64,000 nucleotides of DNA from Solidesulfovibrio magneticus RS-1 (GTDB taxonomy: Bacteria; Desulfobacterota; Desulfovibrionia; Desulfovibrionales; Desulfovibrionaceae): assembly GCF_000010665.1 (NCBI RefSeq), contig NC_012796.1:62001-126000 (forward strand), given 5' to 3'. The translations under genes and the position numbers were made by a program. This document shows, in pieces, positions 27,543 to 36,674 of this stretch (within the stretch, counting starts at the first letter, position 1; every line of letters begins with the position of its first letter). The notes below the pieces were generated by a model. It was not told the origin of the DNA, ran no database searches, and saw nothing but the letters and a program-made list of their open reading frames with translations.

Positions 27543-28446
27543 AGTGACAACAAGCAATTCAAATCAAGATCATAATTTGCTGTAATTAGTTCATCGTAAT
27601 TGTCTTGTAATGAGTAAAATGCAAATGTTTGTTTAATATAGTTCAATAATGATCGCACTTTTTCTATACTAATTTCAGATGAAATAGCTGCTTGTCGTTT
27701 CGAGGTAATATTGTCATTAACTAGTAAGTGATGTTTATCTTTGAAGAAAGGATGTAAACGCCAAAAAAATATTTATAATCTCAGAATTATTGCTTGATAA
27801 GCATAGAATGTAGTAAAAACCGAGCTCTGATTTGCACTAACTTCCGCCCTGACTGACAAAAATACCCATGATGATGAAGCTTTTTAATTAGCTAAACGGA
27901 CCTCTTGGGACATTTACCCCTTGGGTCGGGTTTGCATAGGCCAGGATCATTTACTTGCTGGATCACCTGCCCGGCTTAACTCGTACCGGTGGCGGTGAAG
28001 GTCGGATTCTCAATGATTGCTAGGTGTAAAAGCAACTCATCCCATGAGACACCGTCGGCCTATCTGGAATTACCCCATGCACCGATTGACCACAGCCCGC
28101 TGAGTTAGGTAGCTAAAAGCCGGGATACCCCCTGTCCTCTTGGTTTCTCGCCGAGCTGGGTGCGCGGGATATCTGGGATTGGGCCAGGTAGAAATGCCCA
28201 CCGGGATTTTTTCAGTCCCGAATTATGCATATAATGCCGGCAAAGAGGAGGAGGAAGCCTGAACCTAGGCCTAGGAATGAATTTAAAAAATCCCATTATA
28301 TTAAAGACTTAATAAAAAAGTTCGCGCTGGCGAATATTTTACTCAACCCACTAAATTTATTGGAAAATTTTAATTTATTAATAATTTCGGTAAGTTAAAT
28401 AATTTTAAAATACTTTTTAACTCTTATAATTACCTTAAAGGATAAG
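27543..28446. other. 900-base gene-free region upstream of the rep operon, candidate origin
   Basis: No gene above 60 codons makes sense here. The centre (27900-28260) is more GC-rich than its surroundings and contains many short hairpins (for example GGTCGGATTCTC around 28000 and CCCACCGGGATTTTTTCAGT around 28200). Being directly upstream of the operon that ends in a replication initiator, it could hold the origin or a copy-control RNA; I see no clear iterons. Confidence 0.4.
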
Positions 28447-29265
28447 ATGATGGATATTAAAGATGACGGGCTAATAATGCCTGCTGATATGGATTCTATA
28501 ATTGCCGCCCTTGGAGCACTTGAGTCTAAGATCAATAAACAAACAGACACGGAAGATGTTATCCAAGCCCGCTTGAGGTTAGAAAGTGGAAAGTATTTAA
28601 ACCAAGCCAAAAGTATTATTAAAAAACAAGGATTAAAATGGGAAATTGAAGTTTCTAAAATAATTCCAAAGAAACCTGACGGTACACCAGTCATTAAAAA
28701 AACTACTCGTGCTGAAAGAATGAAGGTTGCTTCCCTCAATAATATTGATAAATATCTTTTTCTTGGTTGGGGTAAATTGGTAAAAATATCAGAACTAATT
28801 AAAGGAAATGATGTTGAGGTATTTCTGAAAGATTTAGGATTCAACCAAGCAGATATTAAAAATTTTGATTATAGTGAATTTTCCATGGCTATCGATGCCA
28901 AGGTTGTTCATAGTTTATTGAAGAAAAATAATATTAATATTTCAATGGATCTTATTTTGAAATCACTTAGGAAAGGTGTGATTTTCGAGGATAAACTTTT
29001 AAAGGAACTGTCTGGAAAAGCACGGCCCGATCTAGTATTGAAAAGCTTGATACATTTTGATGTTGTAAATCCAAAGACAAGCCAAGTTAAATCACCTCTA
29101 GCTGTTTCATCTGAAATAGAAGAAGTAATGGAAAAGCTGATTACATTAATGGGCAAGGCATTGAAAACTAATACAGTCCCGAAACACATACCCGGCTTCA
29201 TGTATGAAGACTTAGCACATTATAATTCTATTTTGTATAAATTGTCATTGCCGGCGGAAGAGTAG
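28447..29265 (+). CDS. Hypothetical protein, first gene of rep operon
   Basis: 272 aa, start supported by AAAGGA. Residues ~15-110 are helical and charged (SKINKQTDTEDVIQARLRLE, SGKYLNQAKSIIKKQ), with a weak resemblance to DUF3102-like plasmid proteins. The rest (FLKDLGFNQADIKNFDYSEF onward) has no family I recognise. It ends 8 bases before the TGT-like gene, so the three genes to 31283 form one operon. A role in replication or partition is a guess from position. Confidence 0.6.
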   Translation: MMDIKDDGLIMPADMDSIIAALGALESKINKQTDTEDVIQARLRLESGKYLNQAKSIIKKQGLKWEIEVSKIIPKKPDGTPVIKKTTRAERMKVASLNNIDKYLFLGWGKLVKISELIKGNDVEVFLKDLGFNQADIKNFDYSEFSMAIDAKVVHSLLKKNNINISMDLILKSLRKGVIFEDKLLKELSGKARPDLVLKSLIHFDVVNPKTSQVKSPLAVSSEIEEVMEKLITLMGKALKTNTVPKHIPGFMYEDLAHYNSILYKLSLPAEE

Positions 29266-29273
29266 AGAGAGCT

Positions 29274-30149
29274 ATGAGAATTTACCAATCATCAATAACG
29301 GCAGCATCTCTTAGACTTTTAAAAAAGCTAAAGCCAGATATTAAAATACACGTCCTAAGGTCATATTTAGTTGATGGGCCTGGAACCTTCGAAATATTAA
29401 GTACGAATCCAGGAAATATAAAGTCATTAGCACTCGATTCTGGAACGTTTAGTATTACTGAAAATACTCACAAGCATCATATTGATGTTTTAAATTATGC
29501 TGATTTTTTAGAAGACTGTTCAAGCTTTTATAATTTCTATTTTGGTTTTGATCCTGAACATGGAGACGAAGGGACAGAGTCGAGTATTGAAAATCAACGA
29601 ATATTAGAAGCCAAGGGATTCACGCCAATACCTGTTATACAAAATTTACAATTGGAAGTAGACTACTATACTTCACAAGCGAGTAAGTATCCATTTGTTG
29701 CCATCGGGTCTACACGAAAAAAGAATATTGATGATTTAGTAAAAGCAACAAATATTTTACATTCTGCTAATATAAAAGTCCATTGGTTTGGTATTGGTAG
29801 TTTTGCTAAATTAACGAAAGCTCCAGTTTGGTCGTCTGACTGTTCTTCATTTGCACAGTGGATAAAAAATGGTAGGTTAATTTATTTTGATGAAGTTAAC
29901 GGCAAAGAGGTTTCTTTTGCAACAAGAGAATACAGCAAAAATGGTGAGCCAAATAAAGATTATGTCAGATTACACCCGTTATGTGAAGATTATGAGGAAT
30001 GGTTGCATGGGAGACTAGGTTTAAGCTTGGAAGATGTTATTCATCACGGCGACATGAAGCTTGCTGTCAATAGCTATTACTTTTATGAACTCGAACAAAA
30101 ACTGACTAAAGAACAAATGGCTAAAGGTTATATATATGACTGCGAATAA
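29274..30149 (+). CDS. TGT-like (queuine tRNA-ribosyltransferase fold) protein, element A
   Basis: 291 aa. Motifs in TGT order are visible: D55 in SLALDSGTFSI (base-binding aspartate of DSGGF), D93 in FGFDPEHGDEG, a Gly-rich VAIGSTRKK at about 143-150, and WFGIGSFAKL then SSDCSSFAQW at about 187, where D189 would be the nucleophile. No zinc-cysteine cluster follows. TGT proteins swap guanine for a deazaguanine in tRNA; the DpdA branch does so in DNA. Placed between two replication-module genes, a DNA role is attractive but unproven. Confidence 0.65.
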   Translation: MRIYQSSITAASLRLLKKLKPDIKIHVLRSYLVDGPGTFEILSTNPGNIKSLALDSGTFSITENTHKHHIDVLNYADFLEDCSSFYNFYFGFDPEHGDEGTESSIENQRILEAKGFTPIPVIQNLQLEVDYYTSQASKYPFVAIGSTRKKNIDDLVKATNILHSANIKVHWFGIGSFAKLTKAPVWSSDCSSFAQWIKNGRLIYFDEVNGKEVSFATREYSKNGEPNKDYVRLHPLCEDYEEWLHGRLGLSLEDVIHHGDMKLAVNSYYFYELEQKLTKEQMAKGYIYDCE

Positions 30150-30176
30150 AAAGATAATGAAAGTTAAGGTGCAATT

Positions 30177-31283
30177 ATGGTTATTCCTTGTGAAACATCG
30201 CCAGAGTTAAGATTTTATAACTATTTATCACCAAGGCCAAGATGGGGAAATAGCAAAGTAATACGTAATATTGGGAAAAAGGAAGAGATAATAAATATTG
30301 CTGCATACATACAAATGCCGAATCATAGAAAGCAGTATTTAAGTTTTGATTTAGATTATGAATGCGCTGCTAGTGTCTGGATGGATGAAGGATTGCCAGA
30401 ACCTACTTTGATCGTAATCAATAATGAAAATTCCCATGCCCATTTACATTATGAATTGACTGTGCCGTTGCTTTTGCCAATACGCGGTCGCAAAGCTACG
30501 TATAGTTCGAAGGCAAAAAGATATTATGACAGTGTTGTGCTTGGCTTGTGTTTGAGAATGAACGGCGACATGGGTTTTAATGGATCAAATATTAAAAATC
30601 CTTTCTACCAGTATATCGAGAAGAAACAAGCAGAGATTACAAATGTGCCGTTCACGAGTAAGTGGAAAGTTCATTGGGCTAATTATACATATGATCTCAA
30701 TGAGCTTAATGAATATGGACTTGATATAAAGAACATTGCGGTTCGACCAGAGATCGATCCAACCAGCAGAAACCAAACTTTATTTGATTCATGTAGGAAG
30801 CATGCTTATAAAATTGTTAAACAATATAAGGACGAAAAAATATTTCACCAAGCCGTAGAAATTATTTGTAATCAATTTTATGAAATGTATTTAAAAGATA
30901 TTGTCAAAGATCACCCATACACTTTAAAAGAAGTAGCATCGGTTGCAAGGTCTATATCTGAATGGACTTGGCGTCATAAAAATGATCCTAGTTTTCCTAA
31001 TCTAAGTAAGAATCGCGGTGTTATGGGGTTAACTAGAACATTCCAGGAGAAAGGTTCTCCAGAGCATTTACAAGAGATTCGAGAATGTGAGCAAAAAGGA
31101 GCATATTATACTCATAGGGTACGAAGAGCTAAAACTATTTCAAAAATTACTGAAGCAGTAAATTATTTAACCAGCAATGGCATACAAGTAGACTACAAAG
31201 AGATTGTTAGAATGACTGGATTAAGTTTATCAAGAGTATATGGATATAAAGATTTAATAGATAGTTTAGATATCAAAATATAA
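30177..31283 (+). CDS. Replication initiation protein, ColE2 RepA / PriCT-type
   Basis: 368 aa. The N-terminal half looks like the plasmid replicase/primase fold (ELRFYNYLSPRPRWGNSK, NNENSHAHLHYELTVPLLLP, FYQYIEKKQAEITNVPFTSK). The middle (LFDSCRKHAYKIVKQY, VASVARSISEWTWRH) corresponds to PriCT, and the end is a helix-turn-helix-like segment (DYKEIVRMTGLSLSRVYGYK) that would bind the origin. Such initiators prime replication at the origin themselves. This indicates that element A can replicate when excised. It starts 27 bases after the TGT-like gene. Confidence 0.8.
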   Translation: MVIPCETSPELRFYNYLSPRPRWGNSKVIRNIGKKEEIINIAAYIQMPNHRKQYLSFDLDYECAASVWMDEGLPEPTLIVINNENSHAHLHYELTVPLLLPIRGRKATYSSKAKRYYDSVVLGLCLRMNGDMGFNGSNIKNPFYQYIEKKQAEITNVPFTSKWKVHWANYTYDLNELNEYGLDIKNIAVRPEIDPTSRNQTLFDSCRKHAYKIVKQYKDEKIFHQAVEIICNQFYEMYLKDIVKDHPYTLKEVASVARSISEWTWRHKNDPSFPNLSKNRGVMGLTRTFQEKGSPEHLQEIRECEQKGAYYTHRVRRAKTISKITEAVNYLTSNGIQVDYKEIVRMTGLSLSRVYGYKDLIDSLDIKI

Positions 31284-31700
31284 TTATATAATAATAATAT
31301 TTTATAATATAATATAACATAATATAGCTATTTTAAATTCCAGCCAATAAAACATTTATGCCATTATCTAATAACCCATTTGGGAAAATGTTCTATTATA
31401 TGTCTCAATTATAATTCTCATTAATTATATTTTTCTAATTTTGTCAGTGTTCAAAAGTCATATAATATTTTCAAGTAGTTTTGAAAGATATATACAACCA
31501 ATTTGCAGTTTACAAAGGCCATGGGTGCTTTGTATATTACAATTCCTGTCCTAGCTAAGCTAGGAGATGCTTTATCTTGAAAAGGCATCAAGTCAAAAAA
31601 TAAACATTACTTAAGATTAACTAGAATAGTCGCTCTCTCCTCGAACTATATCTACTTAAGAATGACTTAGCTGTTATTAAGTAATTATGACAGTAAAGAA
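31284..31700. other. AT-rich gene-free stretch after the rep operon
   Basis: Very AT-rich and without a gene. TCCTAGCTAAGCTAGGA at about 31548-31564 is a short palindrome and could terminate the operon. Confidence 0.45.
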
Positions 31701-32315
31701 GTTGAGACGAAATCTAGCCCGTATGTATATTACAGAAGTTAAGGTGGCTCATATATTGGATGAGGTTCATGGCAAACTGAAATCCGTTGATTTTAAGTAA
31801 TCATCTGAAAATATTATAGTTCAAGTGCAATAATGTTTGAGTATATGAATGCGATTAGACTCGGGATGGATTCATTGGAATAAAATAGACCAAAGGAAGC
31901 CCTTGTGAAAAGATTTTTATGGAGATGAAGAGTTTGATTTTCATAAGGGTGTCTGAAGTTTGTAAGAAACTATCGATTGGTATTCGGTGTAGCATGGAAT
32001 GTCTTTAAATTTAAGCATAATAAAAGTTGACCCTATAAAAATATAACCCTGCTGTCCATTAGTAGTACAGCGTAATTAAAAGCTACTTAAAAAAATTAGA
32101 CAGTTGTGATACATCGAATACCAATTGACGTAGCCGTATGCGGGAAAACCGCTTGTACGAATTAGCTGCAACAGAGGGCTAGGACAAGTAATTGATCCTT
32201 TCTACTCTTAGGATTCATGTTCCTATCTGATTAATTTAGATAGGAGCATGTTTCTGTGAACTGCAAAGAATATTTTGCATAAAGGTCTTCATCCTATGAG
32301 GACCTTTTTCTTTTA
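31701..32315 (+). ncRNA. Structured non-coding RNA candidate, element A copy
   Basis: A block with no gene that has a matching block in element B (50735-51276). Shared motifs in order are GTTGAGACGA, TAGCCCG, GGATGAG-CATGGC, GCGATTA-CTCGGGATG, GGAAGCCC, a GTAA-loop hairpin (GTTTGTAAGAAAC at 31958-31970) and a hairpin AGCCGTATGCGGGAAAACCG at 32132 that resembles group II intron domain V. It ends with a strong terminator at 32280-32314. No reverse transcriptase is present. Base changes in the two hairpins keep pairing relative to the B copy, as expected of a real RNA. Confidence 0.6.
32280..32314 (+). terminator. Terminator of the element A non-coding RNA
   Basis: AAAGGTCTTCAT, CCT loop, ATGAGGACCTTT followed by TTCTTTT. 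Stem of 12 pairs with one wobble. A second hairpin, CATGTTCCTATCT/AGATAGGAGCATG, lies just before it at 32216-32250. Confidence 0.85.
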
Positions 32316-32379
32316 TTTGCTTTAACGGCAAAATTGATCCGTCTTTTCTACCTGCTGTCGATCTTCCCCCAGTCCGGTA

Positions 32380-32545
32380 CATTGACTGTACCTGTGACAC
32401 CTCCCCGTAAAATCCCTTCTCCTGGGTTTTTGGGGCTTTTCCCATGCCCGGGTGTCAGTCGATGGCAAAAAGCCGCGTACGGGGCTCCTGGGGCCATATA
32501 TGGGCATCTCGCTTGTTCCGGCTGGGTGTTTTTGCAAAATTTTAA
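32380..32545. repeat. GC-rich leader island before the AbrB-like gene (element A)
   Basis: CTTCTCCTGGGTTTTTGGGG, CCCATGCCCGGGTG, GTCGATGGCAAAAAGCC recur in changed form at 51395-51460 in element B, also about 190 bases upstream of the AbrB-like gene. Possibly related to the R2 repeats. A leader RNA or control region is likely. Confidence 0.5.
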
Positions 32546-32651
32546 GGTTAATTTGCGTAAAACATGCATATTTTGCCGTTAAACCAACGATTTAAACCTA
32601 TTTAGACAGATATACCTATTAACAACAACATTTCTATGCAAAGGAGTTGTT

Positions 32652-33032
32652 ATGGGTGTCAAGAATGAAACCAATGGTGAAAACCAAGATCAACAGTCGA
32701 AGAAGAAACTTGAGTCAAAATACGACCCAAAGCTTTTAAGGCAATTTGTCAAGGAAGGTCTTGATGCAACACAAATTATGCAAAAGATGTCTATCAGACA
32801 CAAGCAGACCTTGAAGCAATACATCCTTAAATTGATCAGCACTGACAGAGTGCTGTATGAAGTTAAGGACTTGTATATCAAGGACTCGAAACGTCCGAGA
32901 GTAAATCAAGCTGGATTTTTACGAATTAACCTGAACGCTCACGACCTCGGTGACATTGAAGTTAACGAAGGTGATGAGTATTCAGTCGAAGTCAATGGCA
33001 ATCAGATCATCCTGACCAAAATTCACCCATAA
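32652..33032 (+). CDS. AbrB-like small regulator with HTH (element A)
   Basis: 126 aa. The N-terminal part (KLLRQFVKEGLDATQIMQKM, then SIRHKQTLKQYILKLI) reads as a helix-turn-helix. The C-terminal ~50 residues (GFLRINLNAHDLGDIEVNEG, DEYSVEVNGNQIILTKI) look like a SpoVT/AbrB swapped hairpin. AAGGAG lies 7 bases before the ATG. It is homologous to the 51664 product of element B and in both cases precedes the lone recombinase gene, so it may control excision. Confidence 0.75.
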   Translation: MGVKNETNGENQDQQSKKKLESKYDPKLLRQFVKEGLDATQIMQKMSIRHKQTLKQYILKLISTDRVLYEVKDLYIKDSKRPRVNQAGFLRINLNAHDLGDIEVNEGDEYSVEVNGNQIILTKIHP

Positions 33033-33042
33033 CACTCTAACT

Positions 33043-33076
33043 GAAATGTCATGTAGATACGTCTGCATGACATTTC
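33043..33076 (+). terminator. Hairpin after the AbrB-like gene, element A
   Basis: GAAATGTCATG paired with CATGACATTTC, followed by TTATTG. Stem of 11 pairs, modest T tract. Confidence 0.65.
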
Positions 33077-33233
33077 TTATTGTGAGCAAGTAAAGTAATT
33101 TATTCTAATACAATTAGTTACTCTGCAATATTTGCATGCTTTTGCATCATATTTTTATAATTCAGAGCTATATGTAATTATAACTCTGTCCATTTCATTT
33201 TGAACAATAAAATATAAATATAATTAATATATC

Positions 33234-33266
33234 CAAAGTACGATTCTACATAGAAACGGACATTGG
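33234..33266. promoter_or_regulatory. Palindrome upstream of lone recombinase gene (element A)
   Basis: CCAAAGTACG, 13 bases, CGGACATTGG. The element B counterpart at 52188-52221 is a perfect 10-bp inverted repeat. A candidate operator, or an RNA hairpin, for the recombinase gene 130 bases on. Confidence 0.55.
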
Positions 33267-33398
33267 GATTTTAATGGTGGATAAATCAAAGAAAAACAAG
33301 GAGATAATCTGGACCTGTTGGAGCTTGCCCCAGGACAAGCAGTTTCCAATGCTTGATTTTACCATGTTTTAAACCAGAAACAAGGATTGGAGGCGGTT

Positions 33399-33956
33399 AT
33401 GAAGGTTGAACCGATAATAGACATGAAGCATATCAAGTGCATAAAAAAGCTCTTGATCACTAACAAAAGAGACAGATTGCTATTCATAATGGCAATCAAT
33501 ACTGGCCTGCGTGTGCAAGACATTTTGGCATTAAAAGTGTCAAGTGTTAAGACCAGTAATACTGGTGACAGAGTTTGTCTCAAGGAAAAGAAAACTGGCA
33601 AGGAAAATGTATTCATTGTGAACAAGGAGATTAAGTCAGCTCTTGATGATTATTTTGGAGCAGTTGAAGTCCATGACGATGACTACCTATTCAAAAGTAG
33701 GAAGGGGCAGAACAGTCCATTAACAACATATGCCGTCACTAAGATGGTTCAGCGGTGGTGTGATGAGATTGGTTTGAAGATCAATGCTGGTGCTCATACA
33801 CTCCGTAAAACATGGTGTTATCAACAACGAACATATTTTAAGGTTAGTTGGGCTTTGCTAGCATCTAGGATGCAACATAGTTCTCCGTCAATTACAAGAA
33901 GATATCTTGGAATTCAGGAGGAAGAAGTAGAGGACATTCTACTCAATACTATTTAA
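33399..33956 (+). CDS. Lone tyrosine recombinase catalytic domain (element A)
   Basis: 185 aa, only the catalytic half of a tyrosine recombinase; there is no N-terminal core-binding domain. The arginine of box I is in INTGLRVQDILALKVS; box II is GAHTLRKTWCYQQR (H-x-x-R) and then HSSPSITRRYLGI with the tyrosine nucleophile. GGAGG precedes the ATG at 33399. A partner of the same length and layout is at 52358. It may be an excision helper, a resolvase or a second integrase. The real integrase gene follows 115 bases downstream. Confidence 0.85.
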   Translation: MKVEPIIDMKHIKCIKKLLITNKRDRLLFIMAINTGLRVQDILALKVSSVKTSNTGDRVCLKEKKTGKENVFIVNKEIKSALDDYFGAVEVHDDDYLFKSRKGQNSPLTTYAVTKMVQRWCDEIGLKINAGAHTLRKTWCYQQRTYFKVSWALLASRMQHSSPSITRRYLGIQEEEVEDILLNTI

Positions 33957-33965
33957 ACTTCAACC

Positions 33966-33990
33966 AAAGGAGCCAAAAGCTCCTTTATTT
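33966..33990 (+). terminator. Terminator between recombinase and integrase (element A)
   Basis: AAAGGAGC, CAAAA loop, GCTCCTTTATTT. Confidence 0.7.
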
Positions 33991-34070
33991 AGAAAGTTTT
34001 AATGACTGAATTTTAAATTTGGTTAATTAACTCGATATTTGTTGAATTACTTACGAATTTGGAGGTTATT

Positions 34071-35195
34071 ATGGGCGTTTATCAACGTGATGGTCGATGG
34101 TTGGTTTATTGGAATGAAAACGGCAAACGTCGTGACAAATCATTCGGAAGTGGAGATAATGGTAAATATCAAGCCGAAGTGTTTGATGCTGCTGTGAAAA
34201 ATGCTAAAGCTAACAATCAAACTGTACCTGATCCAAGCTTGGTGCAAACTTACCAAGCCCCGGTAATCAACGTAAGTCAAATTAGTTATGAGCCTGTTAT
34301 TCCAGTGGCTGTTGTTGAAACTGGTTCAATAACGTTCGGAAAGCTTGCACAGAAGTATTTGGAACACTTAAGTGCTTCAGGTAAGACCGAGAAGCACATT
34401 TTAACTATTGCAAACCTTTTAAAAACCTGCTTTTTCAATCTTCTCGACAAAAATAAGTGTGTGGATAACATGACGTATGTTAATGACATTCTGCCGTTTA
34501 TTAAACACTTTCAAGGAGTGAGTAATATTACTGGCAAACCAAGATCACAAATAACAGTCAATCGCTATTGCGATTATGTCGATGCAATCTTTAACTTTGG
34601 CATTGAAAATGAGTTGTCAAAGACCAATCCTATGTCAAAGCGGAAACGTTCGAAGGAAAGACCGCGTGATGTTCAGCTTAACATTGAGGACATGAAGAAA
34701 ATTATGGATAAAGCTGAACCTCATTTAAAATGGGCAATGGAAGTATGTTTTAACCTTGGTACTCGACCAGGAGAATCTGAACTTCTTTCGCTTAAGTGGA
34801 GTAATGTTGATTTCACTAAAGCAACCGTCCATATTTATGCTACAAAAACCAAAACCTTTAGAACAGTACCGATTAAGGTCTCATTTCTCGAAAAGCTTAA
34901 AGCTATGCGTGAGTATTCAACATCGGAATACATTGTTGAATACAACGGTCACCAGATTAAATCTTTAAAAGGTTCATTCAGAACTGCTTGTGAACTTGCA
35001 GGGATAAACTACCCTGTTCGAATGTATGATTTAAGGCACTTGTTCGCTACAACTTTATTAAGTAACAATGCGGACTTGGCAGCAGTGTCAAAGTTAATGG
35101 GGCACGCTACCGTTAAGATGACAGCTGACACATACTATCATTATCTTGAAGGAGAAAAAGAACGCGCTGTTAGCATGTTGCCAGACATTGTTTAA
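34071..35195 (+). CDS. Tyrosine integrase of element A
   Basis: 374 aa. The N-terminus MGVYQRDGRWLVYWNENGKR is an arm-type binding domain. SITFGKLAQKYLEHLSASGK is the core-binding SAM-like domain. The catalytic domain has R in LGTRPGESELLSLKW, YDLRHLFATTLL for box II (first position Y, not H), then LMGHATVKMTADTYYHYL with histidine and tyrosine. I chose the ATG at 34071, preceded by GGAGG. It ends 333 bases before att core 2, as usual for an integrase next to its attachment site. About 60% identical by eye to the element B integrase. Confidence 0.92.
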   Translation: MGVYQRDGRWLVYWNENGKRRDKSFGSGDNGKYQAEVFDAAVKNAKANNQTVPDPSLVQTYQAPVINVSQISYEPVIPVAVVETGSITFGKLAQKYLEHLSASGKTEKHILTIANLLKTCFFNLLDKNKCVDNMTYVNDILPFIKHFQGVSNITGKPRSQITVNRYCDYVDAIFNFGIENELSKTNPMSKRKRSKERPRDVQLNIEDMKKIMDKAEPHLKWAMEVCFNLGTRPGESELLSLKWSNVDFTKATVHIYATKTKTFRTVPIKVSFLEKLKAMREYSTSEYIVEYNGHQIKSLKGSFRTACELAGINYPVRMYDLRHLFATTLLSNNADLAAVSKLMGHATVKMTADTYYHYLEGEKERAVSMLPDIV

Positions 35196-35203
35196 TGGGT
35201 ATG

Positions 35204-35236
35204 AGGAGAGTCGAGAGGCTCTCCTTATACTTTATT
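35204..35236 (+). terminator. Terminator after integrase A
   Basis: AGGAGAG, loop TCGAGAGG, CTCTCCT, then an AT-rich run with six T. Confidence 0.75.
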
Positions 35237-35528
35237 TTTTAACATAGAAATACTTAACATTCGTAATTGCTGATTGTCAAATGTTAGCATGGCTAGCATA
35301 AACTAAAAACATTATAATTGTTAAATGATTTGAATGACCGTATAAACGATTGTAGTTATTTTTAACTTTCATTAAAAAGCTATATACGTATTTACTTACT
35401 TACGCCTGTGGCTGGACTGTTGGCACTGCCGCCAAAAAACGACCACATATCAGTTGGTTACAGCCAAAAAGAAGCTTTGGCAGCCAACTATTTAACTAGA
35501 AAGTCCAATGATTTCAGCTATATATGTG

Positions 35529-35575
35529 GAATGGCATTCAAGAGGTCGTGGGTTCGATTCCCTCCAGCTCCACCA
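35529..35575 (+). other. Attachment site core 2
   Basis: Identical 47-base copy of the tRNA-Ala 3' end. GTTGGC and GCCAAC motifs lie on both sides (35410-35500 and 35630-35660). Right end of element A and left end of element B. Confidence 0.95.
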
Positions 35576-35586
35576 AGAAGAATGCC

Positions 35587-35619
35587 AAGGGGTTACCGAG
35601 AAATCGGTGACCCCTTTTT
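35587..35619 (+). terminator. Terminator after att core 2
   Basis: AAGGGGTTACCGA, GAAA loop, TCGGTGACCCCTT then TTTC. Identical in stem to the one at 58964. Confidence 0.88.
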
Positions 35620-35863
35620 CTTTGCCTAAGCGCCAACGCCGCCAACACTAGGGTTTGGCGGGTATGTACCAAGCCAGAACCATTTCCCAGCCCACCTGTT
35701 AGACCAAGAAACCATTCCACGGTCGCTTGAATTTTTTTCAAGAGGTCGCCCCACCCTCCGCCTCTTTCGCTCCTGTCAAAAATAATTCCCTTACTTTATG
35801 CGTGGTTGCATAAGAAAAGAAACCACGGTCGCTTGGGCGGTTTTCAAGAGGTCGCCCCCCCCC

Positions 35864-36030
35864 ATTTTGGACTTTTGGACTTTTAGGGTGCAGCCCATGA
35901 AAATTTTCTGGCCACATTTTTCGCCGGCGGTGCTTTTGGCTGACCCTGCCCGAGAAAGTGCCGCAGGAACTGGCCTATGGAGTCACGGGTGCAGGGATTT
36001 TACCGGGGGCGGTTGGTTTTCCTGGTCCTG
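35864..36030. repeat. Dispersed repeat R1, copy 1
   Basis: TTTTGGACTTTTGGACTTTT, then GGGTGCAGCCCATG, then GAAAATTTTCTGGCC and a ~130-base tail (AGAAAGTGCCGCAGGAACTG, GGTTTTCCTGGTCCTGTCCC). The same unit, including the tail, occurs at 60575-60735. Confidence 0.8.
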
Positions 36031-36035
36031 TCCCA

Positions 36036-36190
36036 TCCGCCCCACCCGGCCGCCGGCCCGGACACCCCCTGGATTCGCGCGGCAGGGGGGCTTCCTGGGC
36101 CGTTCCACTGGGACAGGGGCCTTTGTCCCCCCGGGCCTGGTCCCGCTCCAGGGTGGCCCTCCTAGGGTGAAAGTCCGATTTACCTTGGGC
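36036..36190. repeat. Dispersed repeat R2, copy 2
   Basis: GCCGGCCCGGACACCCCCTG, GGGGGGCTTCCTGGGCCGTT, GGCCCTCCTAGGGTGAAAG. It follows R1 directly and is repeated at 37060-37225. Confidence 0.8.
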
Positions 36191-36287
36191 TTGGCCCATC
36201 GGCAGGCAATGCGCACAAATAAATCTCAGTGAACTTGCTGAGCTTTTTCCCGCCTGCCTGATTTCTCTCCGGTTATTTCAAAATGCC

Positions 36288-36459
36288 CTCGAAAAAAGCA
36301 CTAGACAGCGTTGGGCCGCGAGCCTATATATTAGTCGTGTCCCTAGTGAAGGTTGTGAGCAACCCTAGCGGAGGCGATGCCATTGGGTGAATCAATTGTC
36401 GGAGAGTTTTCCTCGCAGTAGAGCACTTGAAGGCCAGTAAAAAATGAAATCTGGCAAGC
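36288..36459. repeat. 172-base direct repeat, copy 1
   Basis: Matches 37305-37476 base for base except for a few substitutions and no length change. It holds GGAGGCG followed by a 14-codon reading frame (MPLGESIVGEFSSQ) and the first codons of the kinase remnant below. Confidence 0.85.
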
Positions 36460-36584
36460 AGCATGGAACAGGGCTCGGAACGTATTCGGCAAAATTGATC
36501 GCTGAAGCGCTTGGCTATAAGATGGAAATGCATACGTCTGACGAAGCAAATGAAACTACCATTGTGATCACTTTTTGTGATTAG
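36444..36584 (+). pseudogene. Histidine kinase HATPase C-terminal remnant
   Basis: 46 codons encoding GTGLGTYSAKLIAEALGYKM and a closing TTIVITF strand. This is the G2 box and final strands of a sensor histidine kinase ATPase domain; everything upstream is missing and a TAA lies two codons before the ATG. It is a gene fragment left by recombination. The last three residues (FCD) precede TAG at 36582. Confidence 0.7.
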
Positions 36585-36674
36585 CATGAAGTCCTCAGAA
36601 CTCCACCTAAACGCTGTTGTTGCGGGAGCTCTTCAGTCATTATTTCTCAGGGCTAACAAGCCAAGAGGGAAACG

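Larger units (their letters stand above)
22188..35575. mobile_element. Integrative element A
   Basis: Bounded by att cores 1 and 2. Much lower in GC than the chromosome. It carries defence-like cargo (AIPR, cyclase-like plus TM gene), a ColE2-type replication initiator, regulators and two tyrosine recombinases, with the integrase next to the right att. The rep gene suggests it can replicate as a circle after excision. It shares a backbone with element B. Confidence 0.88.

Noticed and set aside
31701-32315. Complete group II intron
   Set aside because: The domain V-like hairpin is suggestive, but there is no GTGYG 5' end, no reverse transcriptase, and the triad partner GTT is absent, so it is reported only as an RNA candidate.
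35798-36232. 144-codon frame at the left end of element B
   Set aside because: Translates straight through repeats R1 and R2 in a frame not kept in other copies.
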